In this document: piece by piece, positions 1 through 5,795 of the stretch
Layout of the letters: each line of letters starts with the position of its first letter
Numbering within the stretch: position 1 is the stretch's first letter
Origin: JAWLHJ01 sp040904945
GTDB taxonomy: Bacteria > Gemmatimonadota > Gemmatimonadetes > Longimicrobiales > Gaopeijiaceae
Assembly (NCBI GenBank): GCA_040904945.1
Contig: JBBDSM010000175.1
Span: forward strand, 1 to 16,522
DNA length: 16,522 bases
Reading direction: 5' to 3'
The notes under the pieces: model-generated
Database searches by the model: none
Told to the model about the DNA's origin: nothing
The model's input: the letters and a program-made list of their open reading frames with translations, nothing else
Made by a program: the position numbers and the translations under genes

Positions 1-134
1 CAGTAACAGGCCGGCCGCTCGGCTCGAGCGCCGCTGCATCCACTGCGGCAGCGTTGCTCCTCCTCGACGTAGCGGTACTGTGCCTCGTCGTCGCGCCTCG
101 AGCGCCGCGGCGCCGCGGCACTCTCGGTGCTCAA
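1..134 (-). CDS. possible start of a further minus-strand gene, cut by window edge
   Basis: An open frame with no stop runs from a TTG at 134 to the left edge, giving about 44 residues that begin MSTESAAAPRR and include DDEAQYRYVEEEQRC. About 86% of its third positions are G or C, as expected for a coding frame in this DNA. It starts 20 bp after the sucA stop on the same strand, where a downstream operon gene would sit. There is no clear Shine-Dalgarno sequence before the TTG. Open frames of this length also arise by chance in GC-rich DNA. No family is recognised. A second, weaker possibility is an ATG at 39 giving MQRRSSRAAGLLL, which resembles the start of a signal peptide. Confidence 0.25.
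   Translation of the reverse strand, partial: MSTESAAAPRRSRRDDEAQYRYVEEEQRCRSGCSGARAERPACY
104..119. repeat. 16-bp perfect GC palindrome after sucA
   Basis: The 16 bases gccgcggcgccgcggc read the same on both strands, and lie 36-51 nt past the sucA stop. They could form a hairpin in the sucA transcript, but no run of T follows on the minus strand, so a classical intrinsic terminator is not supported. If the frame at 1-134 is coding, the palindrome lies inside it. Confidence 0.3.
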
Positions 135-154
135 CGAACTTCTGACTCGGGCCC

Positions 155-3079
155 CTACATCGCGCCTTCTTCCGAAGAGCCCTCCAGCCCGAGCGCCTCC
201 AGAACCAGACGACTCTGCTGCTTCACGTGGTCACGGCTCTTGCCTTCGGCCGGGCTCGCCCGCTCGGGACGCGCCGTGTAGGACAGCGACACCTTCCGTG
301 GCACGAGTGGGCGGAGGCGGGGGCCGACGTAGGTCAGAGCGCCCATGTTGCGCGGCTCCTCCTGCACCCACACGACCTCCTGCAGATTCGGATACGACCC
401 GAGGAGCGCCTCGAGCTGCTCGTCCGGGAACGGGTACAGGAGCTCCATCCGTCCCACGGCCACCGAGTCGGCCTCGTCGCGCCGGTCGTGGCCGGCGATG
501 TCGTAGTAGATCTTGCCCGTGCAGAGGACGAGCCGGGTCACCTTGTCCGCGTCCGTCACCTTGGGGTCCGGCAGCACGTGGCGGAACGTCCCCTCCGTGA
601 GCTCCGACACCTTCGAGGTCGCCATGGGATGCCGCAGCAGGCTCTTGGGCGTCATGACGATCATCGGCCGCTCGGGGCGGCGCATGGCCTGCCTGCGCAA
701 CAGGTGGAAGAACTGCGCCGGCGTCGTGGGATACGTGACCCGCATGTTGTCCTCCGCGCAGAGCTGGAGGAACCGCTCGAGGCGGGCGCTGGAGTGCTCC
801 GGCCCCTGGCCCTCGTACCCGTGCGGCAGCAGCAGCGTGAGGCGGGAGTGCTGTCCCCACTTGGTCAGGCCCGAAGACATGAACTGGTCGATCATGACCT
901 GTGCGACGTTGACGAAGTCGCCGAACTGCGCCTCCCAGAGCACGACGTCCTTCCCGGCTCCCACCGAATAGCCGTACTCGAAGCCGACGACGGCGGTCTC
1001 CGTCAGAGGGGAGTTGTAGACCTCGAGGCGAGTGTCCGCGACGCCCCGGAGCGGGACCTCCTCCTGCCCCGTCTCGGAATCGTGCAGGACCAGGTGGCGG
1101 TGGCTGAACGTGCCGCGCTCCGCGTCCTGCCCCGAGAGCCGGACGGGGATCCCGTCGATGAGCAGCGTTCCGAACGCCAGCGACTCGGCGTGACCCCAGT
1201 CGATCGCGCGGTCGAGGGAGAAATCGTTCGCCCGTCGGGAGAGCTGCCGCCAGAGCTTGTCGTGCGGATTGAAGCCTTCCGGCACCGTGAGGCTCGTCTG
1301 GTTGATGCGCTCGAGCACGTCGAACGCAACCCCGGTCGACTCCGGGTAGATGATGTCGTCGGGCGTCTGGTCGCGCTCTGGGTCGCGCTCGGTGTCGGCG
1401 AGGCTGTCGGCGGCGCCATCGCCGGACGAGAGCTGCTCGCGGACGTTGTCCTGCACGGAGCGGAGGGTGTTGGAGATCTCTTCCTGGAGCGACTTCGCGT
1501 CGTCCTCGGTGACGGTTCCCTCGGAGACGAGCCACTCGGCGTAGAGGGTCCGGACGGTCGGGTGCTCGGAGATCTTGCGGTAGAGCACGGGCTGCGTGTA
1601 GGCCGGCTCGTCTCCCTCGTTGTGCCCGAAGCGCCGGTAGCCCACGAGGTCGATGACGAAGTCGTCCCCGAACTCCTTGCGGTACGCCATCGCCAGGCGT
1701 ACGGCGGCGAGACAGGCCTCGGGGTCGTCGGCGTTCACGTGCACGATGGGGATCCCGTAGCCCTTGGCCAGGTCGCTCGCGTACTGAGTGGAACGCGCGT
1801 CGCTGGGATCGGTGGTGAAGCCGACCTGATTGTTCACGATGACGTGTACCGTGCCGCCGACGTCGTAGCCCTGCAGACGGGCCATGTTCAGGGTCTCGGC
1901 CACGACGCCTTCGGCGGCGAACGCCGCGTCGCCGTGCATGAGCACGGGAACGACCGCGCTCGTGTCGAACTCGGCATCCTTCGACCCGCTCGCGAACTGG
2001 TGGGAGCGGGCCATGCCCAGCACCACGGGATTCACGAACTCGAGGTGGCTCGGATTCGGCGCCAACGAGACGTCGATGGACTCGCCCTGGTTGAATTCCC
2101 TGCGTCCGCGTCCGCCGTGGTGGTACTTCACGTCGCCGGTGCCGCCCACGTCGAGCTGGCCCCCCTTGTACGACGGACCCTCGAACTCGGCGAGGAGCTC
2201 CTCGTAGGAGACCCCGATGGTGTGGGTGAGGATGTTCAGGCGGCCCCGGTGGGCCGCACCGATCACGACCTTCCGGCCGCCGTGCTCGGCCGCGATCCGG
2301 ATGGCGAGATCGAGCATCGGGATGAGCGCGTCGTTCCCTTCGATGGAGAAGCGCTTCTGACCCAGATACGCCTTGTGGATGAACTGCTCCAGCCCTTCCA
2401 CCTGGGTGAGACGGTGGAGGAGCTCCTTCTTCGCTTCGGCGGACAGCGGCGCGTTGTGCGAGCCGTCCTCGACCTGCTTCCACAGCCAGGAGACCTTGAC
2501 GTGGTCGTCCATGTGCTCGAACTCGTAGCCGATGGACCCCGCATAGATCTCGCTGAGGTTCCGGAGGGCGTCGGCCACCGACATCTCCTCGTCGGCGTCG
2601 TCCAGGATGAGCGATGCCGGGAGCTCGGCGAGCTCCTCCATGGAGGTGCCGAAGAAGGCCGGTGACAGCTGCGGATGTCCGGGCGGCTCGGTGCCGAGCG
2701 GATCGATGCGGGCGAGCCGATGTCCGTGGTCCCTGAACGCCTGCACCAGCGCAGTGGCCCGGGAGATGGCCGGAAGCGCCTTGCGGAGCATGGCCGCGGC
2801 CTCGTCGGAGAGCTCCGCCTGTTCGGCGCGGACGACGGACGCGCGTGGCGCGGTCGTGTCCGTGACGGGCGCGGTCTGGGCCGCCACGGGCGCGGCCGGG
2901 TCCGGATGGCCGTTCAGCTGGTCGGGTCGGAGGAGCCCTTCGGCGAGGGCCTGAGCCCCTCCGTCGGCGAAGAGGCGACGCCACTCGGTGGGCACGGCGT
3001 CGGGGTTGCGGGCGAACTGTTCGTACATCGCCTGCGCATACGCGGCGTTCAAGCTGTCGAAAAGCGTGTCGTCCATCAT
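155..3079 (-). CDS. sucA: 2-oxoglutarate dehydrogenase E1 component
   Basis: Thiamine-diphosphate-dependent E1 subunit of the 2-oxoglutarate dehydrogenase complex. It decarboxylates 2-oxoglutarate and passes the succinyl group to the lipoyl domain of E2 in the TCA cycle (cytoplasm). The 974 residues match the usual E1o length. The N-terminus LFDSLNAAYAQAMYEQF is the E2-binding helix region. The TPP-binding segment runs from GDAAFAAEGVVAE (about residue 383) to NNQVGFTTDPSDARS (about 414-428). The transketolase-type pyrimidine and C-terminal domains follow, with HGYEGQGPEHSSAR near 751 and MTPKSLLRHP later. The start is the first of two adjacent ATGs (3079, 3076), because family similarity begins there; the frame stays open upstream to 3790 but that part is antisense to pgeF. 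The Shine-Dalgarno sequence is weak. The E2 gene usually found next to it is not within the window. The enzyme lacks the N-terminal acyltransferase domain of actinobacterial Kgd. Confidence 0.97.
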   Translation of the reverse strand: MMDDTLFDSLNAAYAQAMYEQFARNPDAVPTEWRRLFADGGAQALAEGLLRPDQLNGHPDPAAPVAAQTAPVTDTTAPRASVVRAEQAELSDEAAAMLRKALPAISRATALVQAFRDHGHRLARIDPLGTEPPGHPQLSPAFFGTSMEELAELPASLILDDADEEMSVADALRNLSEIYAGSIGYEFEHMDDHVKVSWLWKQVEDGSHNAPLSAEAKKELLHRLTQVEGLEQFIHKAYLGQKRFSIEGNDALIPMLDLAIRIAAEHGGRKVVIGAAHRGRLNILTHTIGVSYEELLAEFEGPSYKGGQLDVGGTGDVKYHHGGRGRREFNQGESIDVSLAPNPSHLEFVNPVVLGMARSHQFASGSKDAEFDTSAVVPVLMHGDAAFAAEGVVAETLNMARLQGYDVGGTVHVIVNNQVGFTTDPSDARSTQYASDLAKGYGIPIVHVNADDPEACLAAVRLAMAYRKEFGDDFVIDLVGYRRFGHNEGDEPAYTQPVLYRKISEHPTVRTLYAEWLVSEGTVTEDDAKSLQEEISNTLRSVQDNVREQLSSGDGAADSLADTERDPERDQTPDDIIYPESTGVAFDVLERINQTSLTVPEGFNPHDKLWRQLSRRANDFSLDRAIDWGHAESLAFGTLLIDGIPVRLSGQDAERGTFSHRHLVLHDSETGQEEVPLRGVADTRLEVYNSPLTETAVVGFEYGYSVGAGKDVVLWEAQFGDFVNVAQVMIDQFMSSGLTKWGQHSRLTLLLPHGYEGQGPEHSSARLERFLQLCAEDNMRVTYPTTPAQFFHLLRRQAMRRPERPMIVMTPKSLLRHPMATSKVSELTEGTFRHVLPDPKVTDADKVTRLVLCTGKIYYDIAGHDRRDEADSVAVGRMELLYPFPDEQLEALLGSYPNLQEVVWVQEEPRNMGALTYVGPRLRPLVPRKVSLSYTARPERASPAEGKSRDHVKQQSRLVLEALGLEGSSEEGAM

Positions 3080-3242
3080 CCTGTGCGACCGCAGTGGGTC
3101 GTCTGGTGCGACCCCGGAGGGCCGTCTCGAAAAGGCGGGGATGCGGGGAATTCCCGTAAGGTACCGCAATCCGTGCGCGCATTCGAGGGTGCTCGCAAGG
3201 ATCGATATTACCTTCGGATTTCGTGAACCACGAGAGAGGGCC
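3080..3242. promoter_or_regulatory. divergent promoter region between sucA and pgeF
   Basis: This 163-bp spacer separates two divergent genes and so must hold the promoters of both. It is AT-richer around 3201-3230. On the minus strand TAATAT (3210-3205) is a good -10 hexamer, 126 nt before the sucA start. The same spot on the plus strand reads GATATT. No convincing -35 box stands at 17 bp from either, so the exact promoters are a guess. GAGAGAGG at 3232-3239 is the ribosome binding site of pgeF. Confidence 0.3.
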
Positions 3243-4049
3243 ATGAGCCACAGAGATGAGGTGCGTGGAAGCGTGCGCACCGTCCGGGAGATCCCCGTGA
3301 CGGGCGTGCCGGCCGTCGTCCATCCGGAGTGGTCGCGGAGCTTCCCCTGGCTCGTGCAGGGAACCACGGTCCGAGGGGGCGACGGGGCGTTCGACCTGCG
3401 GCTCTTCGGTCCGGACGGCGAACGGTGGGGGGACGAGGCCGAAGGCGGCTTGGAGTCGACGCCGGAGGTCTGGGGCCATCTGCTCCGGTGGTCCGGCTGC
3501 GCGACGGTGGCCCACGCCCGCCAGGTCCATGAAGACACGGTTCGTAGCCACGAAGCCCTCCGCGCGCCCGGCCTCCACCTCGTGCCAGCCTGCGACGGCC
3601 ACTTCACGGCCGAGCCCGGCGTTCTCCTCGCGGTCGCCATCGCGGACTGCGTTCCGGTCTCCGTCGTGGATCCCGCGCGGCGCGAGGTCGCGATGCTGCA
3701 TGCAGGGTGGCGCGGCGCTGCGGCTGGGGTGCTCGAGCGGGGACTGGGCGTCTTCCGGAACCGGGGGGGCTCCCTCGACGGCCTGCACATCCACTTCGGT
3801 CCGTCGATCTGCGGTGCCTGCTACGAAGTGGGCGGCAAAGTCTTCGAGGCGTTCGACCTGCCCGTGCCGGAGCGACCGGAGCCCATCGACCTGAGGGCCG
3901 TGCTGGCCGACCGCGCGATCGAGGCCGGCATCGGGGCCGACCGGGTCACCGTCTCCGAGCACTGTACGCTCTGCGGGGACGGGGGCTTCTACTCCCACAG
4001 GGCCGGCGACGTGGGACGTCAGGTCGGGTTCCTCGGCGTCCGCCCGTGA
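3243..4049 (+). CDS. pgeF: YfiH/LACC1-family protein (PgeF, polyphenol oxidase / purine nucleoside phosphorylase fold)
   Basis: A 268-residue member of the YfiH (DUF152, Cu-oxidase_4) family. Members have been described as polyphenol oxidases, as purine nucleoside phosphorylases/adenosine deaminases (LACC1, YlmD), and in E. coli as PgeF, which keeps peptidoglycan precursors correct. Family motifs appear in order: HARQVHEDTV (91-100), AIADCVPV (133-139), MLHAGWRG (151-158), GPSICGACYEVG (186-197) and FYSHRAGDVGRQ (249-260). The metal/catalytic triad would be H96, C136 and H153, all present. The N-terminus is about 25 residues longer than many homologues. The ATG at 3243 follows a GAGAGAGG ribosome binding site. 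The stop overlaps the GTG of the next gene, so the two are probably co-translated. Which of the reported activities it has cannot be read from sequence. Confidence 0.92.
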   Translation: MSHRDEVRGSVRTVREIPVTGVPAVVHPEWSRSFPWLVQGTTVRGGDGAFDLRLFGPDGERWGDEAEGGLESTPEVWGHLLRWSGCATVAHARQVHEDTVRSHEALRAPGLHLVPACDGHFTAEPGVLLAVAIADCVPVSVVDPARREVAMLHAGWRGAAAGVLERGLGVFRNRGGSLDGLHIHFGPSICGACYEVGGKVFEAFDLPVPERPEPIDLRAVLADRAIEAGIGADRVTVSEHCTLCGDGGFYSHRAGDVGRQVGFLGVRP

Positions 4050-4273
4050 ACGATGGATCGGGTGGGCTTCGCGTTCCGACCGGCCCGTCGCCGGGGCTCT
4101 GCGCCAACTGCGCGCACCACCGCGTGATCGAGAACCGTCGGGGCTCCCGCTTCCACCTGTGCGAGAAATCCAGGGAGGACGCCCGCTTTCCGAAGTATCC
4201 GCCGCTGCCGGTGTTCAGGTGTGCTGGTTATCTGCGGGATACGCCCAGCGGCCAGGCACCCGCCGGCGACTGA
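4046..4273 (+). CDS. small four-cysteine protein, putative zinc-binding, coupled to pgeF
   Basis: A 75-residue frame starts at a GTG that overlaps the pgeF stop (GTGA, 4046-4049), a classic translational coupling arrangement. Four cysteines stand at residues 19, 22, 39 and 59 (CANC, HLCEKS, FRCAGY), spaced C-x2-C-x16-C-x19-C, which suits one structural zinc site. Between them lie RGSRFHLCEKS and the proline-rich RFPKYPPLPVFRC. I recall similar small uncharacterised proteins with a CxxC, a RGS-(F)-x-LC and a FPKYPPLPV-x-xC pattern in other bacteria, but know no function. There is no signal peptide or membrane segment, so it is likely cytoplasmic. Coupling suggests a role beside PgeF; this is inference. 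Confidence 0.72.
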   Translation: MNDGSGGLRVPTGPSPGLCANCAHHRVIENRRGSRFHLCEKSREDARFPKYPPLPVFRCAGYLRDTPSGQAPAGD

Positions 4274-4296
4274 GCAGGTCGCGAGCAGGCACCTGT

Positions 4297-4302
4297 TATC
4301 GT
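4297..4302 (+). promoter_or_regulatory. possible -10 box before the OsmC-like gene
   Basis: TATCGT lies 44 nt before the ATG at 4347, in the 73-bp spacer. The identical hexamer stands at the better-supported promoter before the sigma factor gene (5039-5044). No good -35 element precedes it, so the OsmC-like gene may instead be read from pgeF. Confidence 0.2.
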
Positions 4303-4346
4303 TCGGGGTACGTTGGACATCCCGAAAATCAGCGATGGGAGGAAAT

Positions 4347-4805
4347 ATGAGCGACGCGGTCTATGTGTCCCGATCCAAGGTTCGGAAGATCGCCGGCGTC
4401 CACCGCCGGGCCACGCTGCACGACGGCACCGAGGTCGAGTTCGGCGTCCATGGCGCGGTCAAAGCGGCGTACGGCCTGGACGACGAGCCGGACCTCCCGC
4501 TGCCGGTCGACTACCTGGTCGCGGCGGCCGCCGGCTGACTACTCGGGACACTCAATGGCGCACTGGAGGTGCGCGGGATCCCGATGGCCCCCGACGCGAT
4601 CGACGCTCGGGCTGAAGGCATCAACGAACTCGTGGACAAGGTCGTCGTCCTGACGCGCATCCACGTACACTACACGCTACGGCTGCCGCCGGACGCGCCC
4701 CGCGACAAGGTCGATCGGGCGCTGGAGACTCACGTGTCGAAGTGTCCGACCGCGAAGTCGCTCGCAGGCGCGGTCGAGGTTACCTGGACCGCGGATCTCA
4801 TGTAG
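4347..4805 (+). CDS. OsmC-family peroxiredoxin-like selenoprotein (in-frame TGA read as Sec64)
   Basis: OsmC/Ohr-family proteins reduce organic hydroperoxides with a reactive cysteine that pairs with a second cysteine. Here the ATG at 4347 follows GGGAGGA (4337-4343). The frame runs 63 codons to TGA at 4536-4538 and then continues in the same frame for 88 more codons to TAG at 4805. The joined product has 152 residues, a normal OsmC length. The TGA falls in PVDYLVAAAAG-U-LLGTLNGALEVRGI, exactly where relatives have their peroxidatic cysteine. The resolving cysteine is present as C133 in HVSKCPTAKSL. The base after the stop is C (TGAC), a readthrough-friendly context, and a SECIS-like hairpin follows. 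An OsmC-like selenoprotein family has, as I recall, been reported in marine metagenomes, so the reading is plausible. Alternatives are a one-base error (TGC to TGA) or a pseudogene, but the downstream half shows no decay. No Sec machinery gene is in the window. Confidence 0.87.
4536..4584 (+). promoter_or_regulatory. Sec codon TGA and candidate bacterial SECIS element
   Basis: After TGA (4536-4538) the RNA can fold into two stacked helices. The lower helix pairs TCGGGA (4543-4548) with TCCCGA (4579-4584). An internal loop follows (9 nt on the left, 4 on the right). The upper helix pairs GCGCAC (4558-4563) with GTGCGC (4569-4574), closing on a 5-nt loop TGGAG (4564-4568). The apical loop begins 26 nt after the TGA and has G as its second base. 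This fits the known bacterial SECIS rules: loop 16-37 nt from the codon, upper stem of at least 4 bp, and a G among the first two loop bases. It would be bound by SelB carrying Sec-tRNA. The structure was folded by eye, without energies. Confidence 0.78.
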
Positions 4806-5015
4806 CTCTTGGCCAGGGACCGCATCTCACGACTTCGAGCAGGCGGCCGACCACCAGAGGGTGGGGGTATCGACTCCGTTGAGCGGGCCGCGGGCGGGTC
4901 GCTCGAGTGTTGTTTCCGACATGATGGTGTCCTCCGTGGTAGGGTCCTGGCCGGGGGCCCTCGCCTCCGTCCGTACCTGGGATACCGGGATCGCCATCGG
5001 ACGGGCTCACGCGTG
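4806..5015. other. spacer after the selenoprotein gene, no gene seen
   Basis: I find no convincing coding frame or tRNA here; the short open frames are chance products of high GC. One hairpin stands out: AGGGTCC (4941-4947) can pair with GGGCCCT (4955-4961) through one G-T pair around a 7-nt loop. No T run follows, so it is not a clear terminator. Confidence 0.4.
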
Positions 5016-5044
5016 TTGTCGGGAGCACCGGTCGCCCGTATCGT
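5016..5044 (+). promoter_or_regulatory. promoter of the sigma factor gene, probably giving a leaderless mRNA
   Basis: TTGTCG (5016-5021) and TATCGT (5039-5044) each match 4 of 6 bases of the sigma-70 -35 and -10 consensus and are spaced by exactly 17 bp. The -10 box ends only 6 bp before the ATG at 5051. Transcription would therefore start at or beside the A of the start codon. No Shine-Dalgarno sequence is present, in agreement with leaderless translation. Confidence 0.5.
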
Positions 5045-5050
5045 GGCGAT

Positions 5051-5647
5051 ATGGACAAGCGTATCGACGCGGCGGACATCACCCGTCTGCTTGACGCGGC
5101 GACGGATGGGCGGCCCGAGGCTCTCGACGAGGTCTTCGAGGTGGCGTATCCGCGGCTGCGGGAGATCGCGCACGCCCGGAGACGAGGGTGGCGGGGGTCC
5201 GATACGCTCAACACCACCGGGCTGGTGCACGAGGCGTATATGAAGCTCGCCTCCGGAGGACCCGGGTCGTACGAGAACCGCGGGCACTTCTTCGCCACCA
5301 CGGCCCGCGCCATGCGCCAGGTGCTCATCAACCATGCCGAGAAGCAGACGGCGAAGAAGCGCGGCGGCGGGCGGAGCGACGTGACCCTCTACGAGAGCGA
5401 TGCCGTCACGGACGACGCGCTCGACGAGCTGCTGGCGCTCGACGAGGCGCTGAAGCGGCTCGAGGCCGTGGACGAGCGTCAAGCGGGTGTGGTGGAGTGT
5501 CTGTTCTTCGCCGGCCTGAGCGTGGCCGAGACCGCCGAGGCGATGGACGTCTCACCCGCCATGGTCAAGCGGGATTGGGCGGCGGCCCGCGCCTGGCTCT
5601 ACCGCGAGATGAACGACTCGCCCGAGTCGCCGGAGCCCCGCGGCTGA
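5051..5647 (+). CDS. ECF-like RNA polymerase sigma factor (PF07638 / TIGR02999 type)
   Basis: A 198-residue sigma factor of the ECF-like subfamily frequent in Acidobacteriota, Planctomycetes and Gemmatimonadota. Region 2 spans about residues 8-95 (ITRLLDAATDGRPEALDEVF, YPRLREIAHARRR, LNTTGLVHEAYMKL, HFFATTARAMRQVLINHA). Region 4 with its helix-turn-helix is about 135-185 (LSVAETAEAMDVSPAMVKRDWAAARAWL). The ATG at 5051 has no ribosome binding site but sits 6 bp after a -10 box. No anti-sigma factor gene lies beside it. Many relatives are followed by a serine/threonine kinase gene; here a secreted peptidase follows after 148 bp. Its regulon cannot be read from this window. Confidence 0.93.
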   Translation: MDKRIDAADITRLLDAATDGRPEALDEVFEVAYPRLREIAHARRRGWRGSDTLNTTGLVHEAYMKLASGGPGSYENRGHFFATTARAMRQVLINHAEKQTAKKRGGGRSDVTLYESDAVTDDALDELLALDEALKRLEAVDERQAGVVECLFFAGLSVAETAEAMDVSPAMVKRDWAAARAWLYREMNDSPESPEPRG

Positions 5648-5795
5648 CGGGCCGCGCCGCCGGATCCCGCTCTCGCCCTCCCGCGGGCTCCTCCCTCTCG
5701 CGCGGCACTTTCCTAGATTTCGATGGTTTCGATCGTCGGCTGACGCTCCGTTGGTCTTGCGATGCAACGAAGACGTGCTCAAAGGGATACCACTG

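Noticed and set aside
227..2665. Very long plus-strand frame (812 codons) opposite sucA
   Set aside because: It is the antisense shadow of sucA in high-GC DNA. Its translation is rich in Arg, Val and Glu with no family motif, while sucA on the other strand matches its family throughout.
3080..3790. N-terminal extension of the sucA frame to 3790
   Set aside because: The extension is antisense to pgeF, has no similarity to E1o proteins, and the family N-terminus begins at 3079.
4347..4805. Reading the OsmC region as a frameshifted or decayed pseudogene
   Set aside because: Both halves are in one frame, no indel is needed, and the only lesion is TGA at the catalytic cysteine codon followed by a SECIS-like fold.
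4806..5050. tRNA or other RNA gene in the spacer before the sigma factor
   Set aside because: There is no T-arm consensus or cloverleaf, only one short hairpin with no T run.
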